A stretch of 64,000 nt of DNA from Camelimonas lactis (lineage in GTDB: Bacteria > Pseudomonadota > Alphaproteobacteria > Rhizobiales > Beijerinckiaceae). Where the stretch lies: positions 434,001 through 498,000 of the forward strand of contig NZ_SLWL01000001.1 of the NCBI RefSeq assembly GCF_004342915.1, given 5' to 3'. Position 1 is the stretch's first letter. Each line of letters begins with the position of its first letter. Below the pieces are notes generated by a model. That model did no database searches, had not been told where the DNA came from, and saw only the letters and a list, made by a program, of their open reading frames with translations. This document shows positions 56,649-64,000 of this stretch, piece by piece. Position numbers and translations under genes: made by a program.

Positions 56649-58859
56649 GTGATACGTCTGTTTCGGCAACCATCGGGAATCGCGCGTTCTGTGGGCGTGA
56701 TGGCCTTGGCCGTCGCGCTGGGCTGGACGGGCCCGGCGCTGGCCAGCCGCGACGCGGGGCAAGCCGGAGCCGATGAGCCTTCCGTCGCCGCGAGTCTCGA
56801 AGGAAATTATCTGGCGGCGGTTGTCGCCGGGGCATCGCGGGACGCCAGCGCGGCGGCGCGTTACTTTGGCGAGGCCCTGCGCAGCGACCCGCGTAACCGG
56901 GATCTGCAGGAGCGCGCCTTCATCGCTTTCCTCGCCAGCGGCGACATGAAGGCGGCCTTCCCCGCCGCCCAGAAGATTCTGGCCCGGGATTCCGGCAACG
57001 CCCTGGCGCGGCTGGCCCTCGGCGTGCGGGACCTGAAGGCGGGGCAATACGCGAAGGCGCGCGCCCAGTTCCAGCGCGGCGGCGGCGCGGCCGCCAGCGA
57101 CGTCACCGCCACCCTGCTCACGGCGTGGAGCTGGGCCGGCTCCGGCAACACCAGAAAGGCGCTGGAAACGGCCGACAAGCTGCGCGGGGTGAACGCCTTC
57201 ACCCTGTTCCGCGAATATCATGGCGGCCTGATCGCGGCGCTGGGCGGCCCCAAATTCCGCACCGAGGCCGACCGGCGGATGAATGCCGCCTACGCCATGG
57301 AACGCACGACGCTACGCGTGGTTGACGCCTACGGCCGCTATCTGTCCGGCGTGGGCGATCGCGACGCCGCGACCGCCGCTTACGACGCCTTTCTGAAGCT
57401 GGCCCCGCGCCAGCCGATCGCCGCGACATCGCTCAATGAACTCAAGGCCGGCAAGACCCTGCCGCCGCTGGTCGCCACCGCCCAGCAGGGCGCGGCGGAA
57501 GTGCTGTATGGCCTCGGCGCCGCCGGCAACCAGCAGGGCGATGAACTGGCCGCCATGATCTATCTCCAGCTTTCGCTCTATCTGGAGCCAAAGAACGAGA
57601 TGGCCCTGATCACGCTGGCCGATATCTACGAGCGTCTGCGCAAGCCGCAGGACGCCATCGCCGTCTACCGGGCCATTCCGGCGACGTCGCCCATGCGCGC
57701 GTCCGCCGACATCCAGATTGGCGTTGGCCTGGAAGGGCTGGGGCGCGGCGATGAGGCGATCGCGCATCTCGAAAAGCTGGTGAAGGAACGCCCGGATGAC
57801 GTGGACGCCGCCTCGGCCCTCGGCGCCCTGTATCGCAGCAAGAAGGAATGGCTGAAGGCGGCGGACGCCTACACCACCGCCATTGCCCGGGCCGGAAAGC
57901 CTGAGCCGCGTTTCTGGTCGCTATATTATTTCCGCGGCATGTCTTACGAGCGCGCCAGGCAATGGGCGAAGGCGGAAGCCGACCTGAAGCAGGCGCTGGA
58001 GCTGGCGCCGGACGGCGACGGGCGCGAGCGGGCCGTGGTGCTCAACTACCTCGGCTATTCCTGGGTGGATCAGGGGATCAACCTGAAGGAAGCCTTCGAC
58101 ATGCTGCACAAGGCCGTGGCCCTGCGCCCGCGCGACGGTTACATCGTCGATAGCCTGGGCTGGGCCTATTATCGCCTTGGCCGCTACGATGACGCGGTGC
58201 GCGAACTGGAGCGGGCTATTGCCCTGAAGCCCTCCGACCCGACGATCAATGATCACCTCGGCGACGCCTACTGGAAAACCGGCCGCAAGCTTGAGGCGCG
58301 CTTCCAGTGGAATCACGCTCGTGATCTGGAGCCGGAGCCGGATGACCTGCCAAAGATCCTCGCCAAGATCGCCAATGGCATGACCGCGGACGGCAAACCC
58401 GCGGACGGCAAAAGCGCCGAAGACAGGAACGCTGACAGGAACGCGGCGGACAGGCCGGCGGACCAGAAGGGCGAAGCCGCCCCCGGGCCGGCTCACAAGT
58501 CGCCAGCCGACAAGCCGCCAGCAGGCGACCAGCCCGCCGGCAAGCCGCAGCCTGGCGTTTCCACGCCCCCAGGCGGGAAAGATGGCGCGCCATCGGCGCC
58601 AAAGGACGCGCCGGGGGAAGGCGGGAAAGATGCGCCCGCCACGCCTGAACAGCACAAGCCAGGGCAGCCGGCCCCTGACCCTGGCCCATCGCCAGCGCCC
58701 GGCAAGGGCCTGACGCCGGATGACCGGGGCGAGGCGCCGGCGGATGGCGGCGGCGCCAGCGGCGCGGTTTCCGGCGAGGCGCATAACGGCTCTGGCAGCC
58801 AGACGCCGTCGCAGCAGCCGTCCCCTGCGTCGCAGCCGGCTGGGCAGAAGGCGAACTGA
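56649..58859 (+). CDS. Exported tetratricopeptide-repeat protein with long disordered tail
   Basis: The 736-residue product has a signal peptide (VGVMALAVALGWTGPALAS), then TPR units throughout residues 45-575, clearest near the end: KAEADLKQALELAPDG, NYLGYSWVDQGINLKEAFDML, DSLGWAYYRLGRYDDAVRELERAIALKPSDP, NDHLGDAYWKTGRKLEARFQW. From about 580 a ~155-residue tail of A, P, D, G and K follows, with in-frame 15-bp (58386-58412) and 12-bp (58422-58445) duplications. TPR proteins of this type precede ispE in rhizobia; they are probably scaffolds in the envelope. GTG 56649 is the start. Function beyond protein binding is unknown. Confidence 0.9.
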   Translation: MIRLFRQPSGIARSVGVMALAVALGWTGPALASRDAGQAGADEPSVAASLEGNYLAAVVAGASRDASAAARYFGEALRSDPRNRDLQERAFIAFLASGDMKAAFPAAQKILARDSGNALARLALGVRDLKAGQYAKARAQFQRGGGAAASDVTATLLTAWSWAGSGNTRKALETADKLRGVNAFTLFREYHGGLIAALGGPKFRTEADRRMNAAYAMERTTLRVVDAYGRYLSGVGDRDAATAAYDAFLKLAPRQPIAATSLNELKAGKTLPPLVATAQQGAAEVLYGLGAAGNQQGDELAAMIYLQLSLYLEPKNEMALITLADIYERLRKPQDAIAVYRAIPATSPMRASADIQIGVGLEGLGRGDEAIAHLEKLVKERPDDVDAASALGALYRSKKEWLKAADAYTTAIARAGKPEPRFWSLYYFRGMSYERARQWAKAEADLKQALELAPDGDGRERAVVLNYLGYSWVDQGINLKEAFDMLHKAVALRPRDGYIVDSLGWAYYRLGRYDDAVRELERAIALKPSDPTINDHLGDAYWKTGRKLEARFQWNHARDLEPEPDDLPKILAKIANGMTADGKPADGKSAEDRNADRNAADRPADQKGEAAPGPAHKSPADKPPAGDQPAGKPQPGVSTPPGGKDGAPSAPKDAPGEGGKDAPATPEQHKPGQPAPDPGPSPAPGKGLTPDDRGEAPADGGGASGAVSGEAHNGSGSQTPSQQPSPASQPAGQKAN

Positions 58860-59114
58860 GGCGCCCGGCGCCCGGCGGGGCGCCGTCGCTGGCCCTCAGG
58901 CGCGCCCGCGTTCCGGCCGGCGCCGTGCGAAGCCCGCCATCGGGGCGTCGCTGGCGCCTGATCCGCCAGGCGGGCTCCGTCCGTTCCCTGGCCCCGGAAA
59001 CAACCAGGCTTCCCGCCATGAGGCGCGCCAGGGTCGCGACGGCTTTCCGTTTTGCATCGCGCCAGCCGCCGCCCCATTGAACGCTGTGACTGGAAAAGCT
59101 GTGACGGATAGCGG

Positions 59115-60056
59115 ATGGACCCGGCCAACCTGCCCCTGACATCGCGCCTGCCCCTGACAACGCGCGCGCCGGCCAAGGTCAATCTGACCCTGCGGGTCGT
59201 TGGCCGGCGGCCAGACGGCTATCATGAACTCGACAGCCTGACAGTTTTCGCCGGCGTGGCGGCAGGGTCCGTTACAGGGTCCTGCGCTGAATCCGGCGTC
59301 GCTGACGTGTTGTCGCTGGAGCCGGGCGACGGCCTCTCCCTGGCCGTGGCTGGCGACACGGCGGCCGAAGCGGGGCCTGACGACGACAATCTGGTGTTGC
59401 GCGCGGCGCGTCGCCTGGCGGACCTGTGCCCCGGATTGCGAATGGGGCGGTTTATCCTCGACAAGCGCCTTCCGGTCGCCGCCGGGCTGGGCGGCGGGTC
59501 ATCGGACGCCGCCGCCGCGCTTCGCCTGCTGGCGCGGCTCAATCATCTGGCTGCCGACGACCCGCGCCTGCATCAGGCGGCGGCGACAACGGGCGCCGAC
59601 GCGCCGGTCTGCCTTGGCGCCCGGGCGCGGGTGATGGCGGGGTTGGGAGAGATTCTCGGGCCGCAACTGTCCCTGCCGGCGTTGCCGGCGCTGCTGGTCA
59701 ATCCGCGCGTCGCGGTTCCGACGCCGGCGGTGTTCCAGGCGTTGGCCGCATCGCCGCTGCAAGCGGGCTCCCCGCCCGCCAGGCTGACGCCCGACGTCGC
59801 CACCGTGGGGGGCTTGCGGCGTTACCTGCTGGCGGGCCGGAACGATCTGGAAGCGCCGGCGCGAAGCCTCTGCCCCCAGATCAGCGAGGCGCTGGCGCTG
59901 GTGCAGCAGATGCCCGGTTGCTGGCTGGCGCGCATGTCCGGTTCTGGCGCGACGGTTTTCGGGCTGTTCGACGATGAGGCGCAAGCCCGGGTAGCGGCGG
60001 GGCGCATACACGCGACCAGGCCGGCCTGGTGGGCGCGCCCGACCATGCTGGGCTGA
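59115..60056 (+). CDS. ispE: 4-diphosphocytidyl-2-C-methyl-D-erythritol kinase
   Basis: This GHMP kinase catalyses the fourth MEP-pathway step; ispH of the same pathway is at 13268. The 313-residue product has [25 protein letters not shown], the phosphate loop [18 protein letters not shown] near 120, [17 protein letters not shown] and the C-terminal [12 protein letters not shown]. The first ~15 residues include an 18-bp in-frame tandem duplication (59129-59164) encoding PLTSRL then PLTTRA. ATG 59115. It is convergent with the polyprenyl synthase gene. Confidence 0.96.
   Translation: MDPANLPLTSRLPLTTRAPAKVNLTLRVVGRRPDGYHELDSLTVFAGVAAGSVTGSCAESGVADVLSLEPGDGLSLAVAGDTAAEAGPDDDNLVLRAARRLADLCPGLRMGRFILDKRLPVAAGLGGGSSDAAAALRLLARLNHLAADDPRLHQAAATTGADAPVCLGARARVMAGLGEILGPQLSLPALPALLVNPRVAVPTPAVFQALAASPLQAGSPPARLTPDVATVGGLRRYLLAGRNDLEAPARSLCPQISEALALVQQMPGCWLARMSGSGATVFGLFDDEAQARVAAGRIHATRPAWWARPTMLG
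59129..59164. repeat. 18-bp in-frame tandem duplication in ispE
   Basis: CCTGCCCCTGACATCGCG (59129-59146) is followed by CCTGCCCCTGACAACGCG (59147-59164), one mismatch. It extends the IspE N-terminus by six residues before the conserved APAKVNL. Confidence 0.9.
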
Positions 60057-60235
60057 GCGCTGGAGGAGCCGTCGCCCGCCTGGGCCATGCGTGATTTTCA
60101 CGCCAGGTCGCAAAAGATGCGGACGCCACCGCAACCTGCAAGGCTCAAATCGGTTGACGTATATTCTGCGGGGCATGCCTTGCGCCGCGCGGGCTCCAAC
60201 GCCATGAGCCTGGGCTCGTGGCGTTCTGACGTCGG

Positions 60236-61252
60236 TCAGTGCGCCCGCGAGATGCAGAAGTCCACCGTGTCGAGCAGGGCAGTCTTCAGCGGGCCGGCCG
60301 GGTAGCGGTCAAGCGCCGCGCGGGCGGCGTCGCCGTAGCTTTCGGCGCGGGCGATGGTTTCGCGCAAGGCGCCGTTGCCGCGCATCATGGCGACGGCGCG
60401 CTTGAGGGCGTCGTCGCCGGTGGCGCCTTCCTCCAGCGCCTGGCGCCAGAACTCCCGGTCGGCGGCGTCGCCGCGTTGCAGCGACAGCACCACCGGCAGG
60501 GTCAGCTTGCCCTCGCGAAAATCGTCGCCGATGTTCTTGCCGAGGGCGTCGGCGGTTCCGCCGTAATCGAGCGCATCGTCAATGAGCTGGAAGGCGACGC
60601 CGAGGTTCATGCCATAGGCGCGGCAGGCGGCGCGGTCGTCCGGGTTGTTGCCGGCGAGAATCGGGCCGACCTCACAGGCCGCCGCGAACAGGGTGGCGGT
60701 CTTGGCCTCAATGACGGCGAGGTATTCGTCTTCGGTGGTTGCGAGGCTGCGCGCGACCGACAGCTGCATCACCTCACCCTCGGCGATGACGGCGGCGGCG
60801 GTGGACAGCACGTCGAGCGCGTCGAGCGAACCGACCTCGACCATCATGCGGAAGGCCTGGCCGAGCAGGAAGTCGCCGACCAGCACGCTGGCCTCGTTGC
60901 CCCACACCTTGCGCGCCGCCGGCTTGCCGCGCCGCATGTCGCTTTCGTCGACCACGTCGTCGTGGAGCAGGGTGGCGGTGTGCATGAACTCGACGCTGGC
61001 CGCCAGCTTGACGTGACCTTCGCCCTGATAGCCGCACAGAGCGGCGGCCGAGAGGGTGAGCATGGGCCGCAGACGCTTGCCGCCGGACGAGATCAGATGA
61101 TTGGCGACCTCAGGGATCATCAAAACGTCGGACCCCGTGCGCGACAGGATCATCTGGTTCACCCGCTCCATGTCGGCGGCGACCAGCTTCACCAGGCCTT
61201 CGATGCTGGCCTGCCTGCCCTTGTCCCTGTCCAGTGCGACGGCGATACCCAA
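60236..61252 (-). CDS. ispB: All-trans polyprenyl diphosphate synthase (octa/decaprenyl type)
   Basis: It elongates isoprenoid chains, here most likely the ubiquinone side chain. The 338-residue class I prenyltransferase has the first aspartate-rich motif HDDVVDESDMRRG at about 96-101 and the second in QLIDDALDYGG near 224, with SGGKRLRPMLTLSAA. A small residue pattern before the first motif (EFMHTATLLHDD) fits long-chain synthases. The start is TTG 61252, six bases after AAGGAG; ATGs further upstream (to 61525) have no family content. Chain length cannot be fixed by sight; alphaproteobacteria usually make Q10. Confidence 0.94.
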   Translation of the reverse strand: MGIAVALDRDKGRQASIEGLVKLVAADMERVNQMILSRTGSDVLMIPEVANHLISSGGKRLRPMLTLSAAALCGYQGEGHVKLAASVEFMHTATLLHDDVVDESDMRRGKPAARKVWGNEASVLVGDFLLGQAFRMMVEVGSLDALDVLSTAAAVIAEGEVMQLSVARSLATTEDEYLAVIEAKTATLFAAACEVGPILAGNNPDDRAACRAYGMNLGVAFQLIDDALDYGGTADALGKNIGDDFREGKLTLPVVLSLQRGDAADREFWRQALEEGATGDDALKRAVAMMRGNGALRETIARAESYGDAARAALDRYPAGPLKTALLDTVDFCISRAH

Positions 61253-61502
61253 CCTGATCTCCTTCCGGTCCACGGTCCGGCGCGCTGCCCTGGCTGCACA
61301 TGGAGCCAGCGCCCGCTGGCCCGACTTGTCCAATGTTTCCGCCGGATTTGCAAATGAAACCGCGCGCGCGTTCTGGCGGAAAGCAGCGGCGGATTGCCCC
61401 TGTGGGACGTTCGCCCCGGTCGCGGGCGCGGACGGGAATACGCCGGCAATACGCATGGTTGCGCCATTCCTGAGCGCCGGCAAATAGGCTATTCCTGAAC
61501 GC

Positions 61503-61733
61503 ATGGAAGAATTGCTGCGCACCAATGACGTCGTCGCCCTCGGCTACATGTCGGGCCTGCTGGACCAGGCCGGCATTCTCAACATGGTGGCCGACAACCA
61601 GGTCAGCGCCATCGAGGGCTCGATCGGCGCCTTTCCCCGCCGCCTGATGGTGGCTGGCGACGCGCTGGCGGCGGCGCGCGCGCTGCTGGCTGACGCTGGC
61701 ATGGGGGAATATCTGCCCGAATTGCCGGATTGA
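61503..61733 (+). CDS. DUF2007 family protein
   Basis: The 76-residue protein reads MEELLRTNDVVALGYMSGLLDQAGI, then FPRRLMVAGDALAAARALLADAG, the DUF2007 (putative signal-transducing, GlnB-like fold) pattern. It resides between the polyprenyl synthase gene and a methyltransferase gene, as in many Hyphomicrobiales. The stop lies 3 bp before the next start, so the two are coupled. Function unknown. Confidence 0.9.
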   Translation: MEELLRTNDVVALGYMSGLLDQAGILNMVADNQVSAIEGSIGAFPRRLMVAGDALAAARALLADAGMGEYLPELPD

Positions 61734-61736
61734 TCC

Positions 61737-62561
61737 GTGACCGCGGCGGAGCAGAGCCTTGACGCCTTCTTCAACGGCGGGCTGCGACTGGCGCAGTTCC
61801 GGCGCGGCCACCATCGCGGCGGCACCGACGGCGTGCTCGCCGCCATGGCTGGCGCGACGCTGGCGGCGGCGCTGGCGCGGCGGTTGCGGCGGACCGTTGA
61901 CGTGCTCGATATGGGGGCGGGCAGCGGGCTGATCGGCCTGGGGGTGGCCCGGACCGCGCCCGCAACGCGGGTGACGCTGGCTGAACGCGATGGCGACCTT
62001 GCCGGATTGTGCGCCGGCAATATCGTCCTGAACGGACTGGACGGCCGCGCCCGCGTCGTCAACATCGATCTGCTGGACCGGCCGGAGGCGCTGGCGGCGG
62101 CGGGTCTTGTGGCGGAAAGCCAGGACCTGGTGGTGACCAATCCGCCCTGGTTCGCCCCGGAGGCGGTGCGCGCCTCCCCAGGCGCTGGCCGGCGGGCGGC
62201 GCACGTGTTCGATGCGCCCGTGGACGGAATGCGGGAGCCGGTGCGGGAGGATGCCCTGCAGGCCTGGTTGCGTTGCGCCTGCCGGCTGCTGCGGCCGGGC
62301 GGGGCGCTGCTGGTGATCCACCGGGCGGAAGCGCTACCGGAGATTCTCGCCGGCATGGCGCGGCGCTTCGGCGACGTGCGGGCGCGGCCGGTGGCGGCGC
62401 GGGCGGGCGCGCCGGCGATCCGGGTGATGGTGGGCGGGCTGCGCGGCCGGCGCGGGCCATTCGCCCTGGACGCGCCGCTCGTATTGCACGGGCCGGATGG
62501 GGCCTTCACCGCCGAAGCGGCCCGCGCGCATGCCGGCGAGAGCCTGCCATGGGGCGATTGA
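61737..62561 (+). CDS. tRNA1(Val) (adenine-N6)-methyltransferase-like protein
   Basis: The 274-residue Rossmann-fold methyltransferase has the AdoMet loop VDVLDMGAGSGLIGLGVA and the catalytic NPPW in QDLVVTNPPWFAPE, matching the TrmN6/YfiC type that methylates adenine-37 of tRNA(Val), though the target here is inferred. LRLAQFRRGHHRGGTDGVLAA is the conserved N-terminal block. GTG 61737 starts 3 bp after the DUF2007 stop. It is followed by glyQ after 122 bp. Confidence 0.9.
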   Translation: MTAAEQSLDAFFNGGLRLAQFRRGHHRGGTDGVLAAMAGATLAAALARRLRRTVDVLDMGAGSGLIGLGVARTAPATRVTLAERDGDLAGLCAGNIVLNGLDGRARVVNIDLLDRPEALAAAGLVAESQDLVVTNPPWFAPEAVRASPGAGRRAAHVFDAPVDGMREPVREDALQAWLRCACRLLRPGGALLVIHRAEALPEILAGMARRFGDVRARPVAARAGAPAIRVMVGGLRGRRGPFALDAPLVLHGPDGAFTAEAARAHAGESLPWGD

Positions 62562-62683
62562 CGGCCGGATACGGTTGCGCCCGGGCGATTTCCAACTGTG
62601 TCCGTTGGTTTTTCGTTGTATAGGAACCTGCGTCGGCGCGCCGCCGCAGCGACAGAAGCACGCGATATCAGAAGAATGCGATC

Positions 62684-63610
62684 ATGACCGGCTCCGATCA
62701 GTCCAGCCCGAAGCGCTCCTTTCAGGGGCTTATCCTGACGCTCCATGAGTTCTGGGCGAAGCAGGGCTGCGTCATTCTCCAGCCCTATGACATGGAGGTG
62801 GGCGCCGGCACCTTTCACCCGGCCACCACCCTGAGGGCGCTGGGGCCGAAGCCGTGGAAAGCCGCCTACGTGCAGCCCTCGCGCCGCCCCACCGATGGGC
62901 GCTATGGCGAAAACCCCAACCGGTTGCAGCATTATTACCAGTATCAGGTGATCCTGAAGCCGAACCCGCCGAACCTGCAGGAGCTGTATCTGGCGTCGCT
63001 GGAGGCCATCGGCGTCGATCTGGCGCTGCATGACGTGCGCTTTGTCGAGGACGACTGGGAGAGCCCGACCCTGGGCGCCTGGGGTCTTGGCTGGGAATGC
63101 TGGTGCGACGGCATGGAAGTGTCGCAGTTCACCTATTTCCAGCAGGTGGCGGGCGTGGAATGCGCGCCGGTGGCCGGCGAACTGACCTATGGCCTTGAGC
63201 GCCTCGCCATGTATGTGCAGGGGGTGGAGCGCGTCTACGACCTCAATTTCAACGGCGGCGAAGGCGACGACAAGGTGACCTATGGCGACGTGTTCCTGCA
63301 GGCCGAGCAGGAATTTTCCGCCTTCAATTTCGAATACGCCGACACGGACATCCTGTTCCGCCACTTCGCTGACGCGGAGAACGAGTGCAAACGCCTGCTG
63401 GAGGCCGGCGCGCGCGCCGATGGCCGTCATGGCCTCGCCATGCCAGCCTATGACCAGTGCATCAAGGCCAGCCACGCCTTCAACCTGCTGGACGCGCGCG
63501 GCGTGATCTCGGTCACCGAGCGGCAGAGTTATATCCTGCGCGTGCGTGAACTGGCCAAGGCCTGCGGCGCCGCGTGGCTGCGCACCGAGGGCGGCGGCGC
63601 GGCCGCCTGA
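62684..63610 (+). CDS. glyQ: Glycine--tRNA ligase alpha subunit
   Basis: This is the catalytic-domain subunit of the alpha2beta2-type glycyl-tRNA synthetase. The 308-residue protein shows [96 protein letters not shown] and [15 protein letters not shown], almost invariant in the family. ATG 62684 follows an AGAAG-type site. glyS follows after 71 bp. Confidence 0.98.
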   Translation: MTGSDQSSPKRSFQGLILTLHEFWAKQGCVILQPYDMEVGAGTFHPATTLRALGPKPWKAAYVQPSRRPTDGRYGENPNRLQHYYQYQVILKPNPPNLQELYLASLEAIGVDLALHDVRFVEDDWESPTLGAWGLGWECWCDGMEVSQFTYFQQVAGVECAPVAGELTYGLERLAMYVQGVERVYDLNFNGGEGDDKVTYGDVFLQAEQEFSAFNFEYADTDILFRHFADAENECKRLLEAGARADGRHGLAMPAYDQCIKASHAFNLLDARGVISVTERQSYILRVRELAKACGAAWLRTEGGGAAA

Positions 63611-63681
63611 GGCTTCCGCAACTGTTTCGCCGCACGCCCGTTTGACGCTTTTCAGGCCCGCCGGGGCCGATGGAACCTCCG

Positions 63682-64000
63682 ATGCCCGACCTTCTGCTCG
63701 AACTGTTCAGTGAAGAAATCCCCGCCCGCATGCAGCGCAAGGCGGCGCAGGACCTGCAGAGCCTGGTGACCAACGCCCTTGTCGAGCGCGGCCTGCTGTA
63801 TGAAGGCGCCGGCGCCTGGGCAACCCCACGCCGCATCGCCCTGCACATCGCCGGTCTGCCGGCGGTTGGCCAGGACGTGCGCGAGGAACGCAAGGGGCCG
63901 CGCGTCGGCGCGCCGGATGGGGCGATCCAGGGCTTCCTGAAGGGCGCCGGCCTGAGCTCCATCGACCAGGCGCAGGTCGTATCCGATCCGAAAAAAGGCG
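63682..64000 (+). CDS. glyS: Glycine--tRNA ligase beta subunit (partial, runs off window end)
   Basis: The 106 visible codons read [26 protein letters not shown], then [17 protein letters not shown] and [24 protein letters not shown], the start of the GlyS beta subunit that binds tRNA. ATG 63682 is preferred by family alignment; an in-frame ATG lies at 63670. The frame is open to the edge. Confidence 0.96.
   Translation, partial: MPDLLLELFSEEIPARMQRKAAQDLQSLVTNALVERGLLYEGAGAWATPRRIALHIAGLPAVGQDVREERKGPRVGAPDGAIQGFLKGAGLSSIDQAQVVSDPKKG

Overview
The window is GC-rich chromosomal DNA of an alphaproteobacterium, most likely Hyphomicrobiales (Rhizobiales). The evidence is the caa3/aa3-type cox cluster ctaC-ctaD-ctaB-coxF-ctaG-ctaE-DUF983-surf1 followed by thrC, the split F0 ATP synthase operon atpI-B-E-F'-F, a CcrM-type GANTC methylase, IalB and porin-motif exported proteins, the TPR-ispE / polyprenyl synthase / DUF2007 / methyltransferase / glyQ-glyS order, and an mmgR/suhB-type small RNA. 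I cannot name the genus. There are 58 supported protein genes. I saw no tRNA, rRNA, CRISPR array, intact insertion sequence or prophage.

Layout. 1-9.6 kb: xseA (cut by the window start) diverges from serA; then an O6-alkylguanine-DNA alkyltransferase, a TRAP permease pair without a binding protein, an M20 peptidase, slyX, a VOC protein and a DsbA-like protein. 9.6-21 kb: purD, a Kef-type antiporter, ispH-thrB-rnhA, a peroxiredoxin, yqgE, a large membrane GGDEF/EAL protein and a GNAT acetyltransferase. 21-30 kb: thrC and the cytochrome oxidase/assembly cluster, all on the minus strand. 30-39 kb: ialB and a partner gene, a tandem glycine riboswitch with gcvT-gcvH-gcvPA-gcvPB, and an acyl-CoA-ligase-like gene. 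39-44 kb: a porin-motif exported protein, a 1.2 kb non-coding stretch holding the small RNA, and the ATP synthase F0 operon. 44-54 kb: dsbA, dciA, mutY, ccrM, an AT-rich orphan gene, rnhB, a radical SAM gene, a zinc metallopeptidase and a family-4-like uracil-DNA glycosylase. 54-64 kb: ETF-ubiquinone oxidoreductase, a TPR protein, ispE, a polyprenyl diphosphate synthase, DUF2007, a methyltransferase, glyQ and the start of glyS.

How the genes fit together. Serine and glycine metabolism recurs: serA makes serine, the gcv operon breaks down glycine under riboswitch control, and glyQS charges tRNA with glycine. Respiration is covered by ETF-QO, a polyprenyl (quinone tail) synthase, cytochrome oxidase and F0 ATP synthase. 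DNA maintenance is covered by xseA, the alkyltransferase, mutY, the uracil glycosylase, rnhA/rnhB, dciA and ccrM.

The most unusual signals are these. (1) Exact or near-exact tandem duplications of 12-22 bp recur through the window; those in spacers have arbitrary lengths, while those inside genes are all multiples of three. One lies inside the second aptamer of the glycine riboswitch. (2) A 24-bp inverted repeat with a nested hairpin sits just upstream of ialB. (3) A strikingly AT-rich orphan gene lies beside ccrM. (4) A GGDEF/EAL receptor has lost the catalytic DDFG motif. (5) A small RNA of the mmgR/suhB type has a very clear promoter and terminator.
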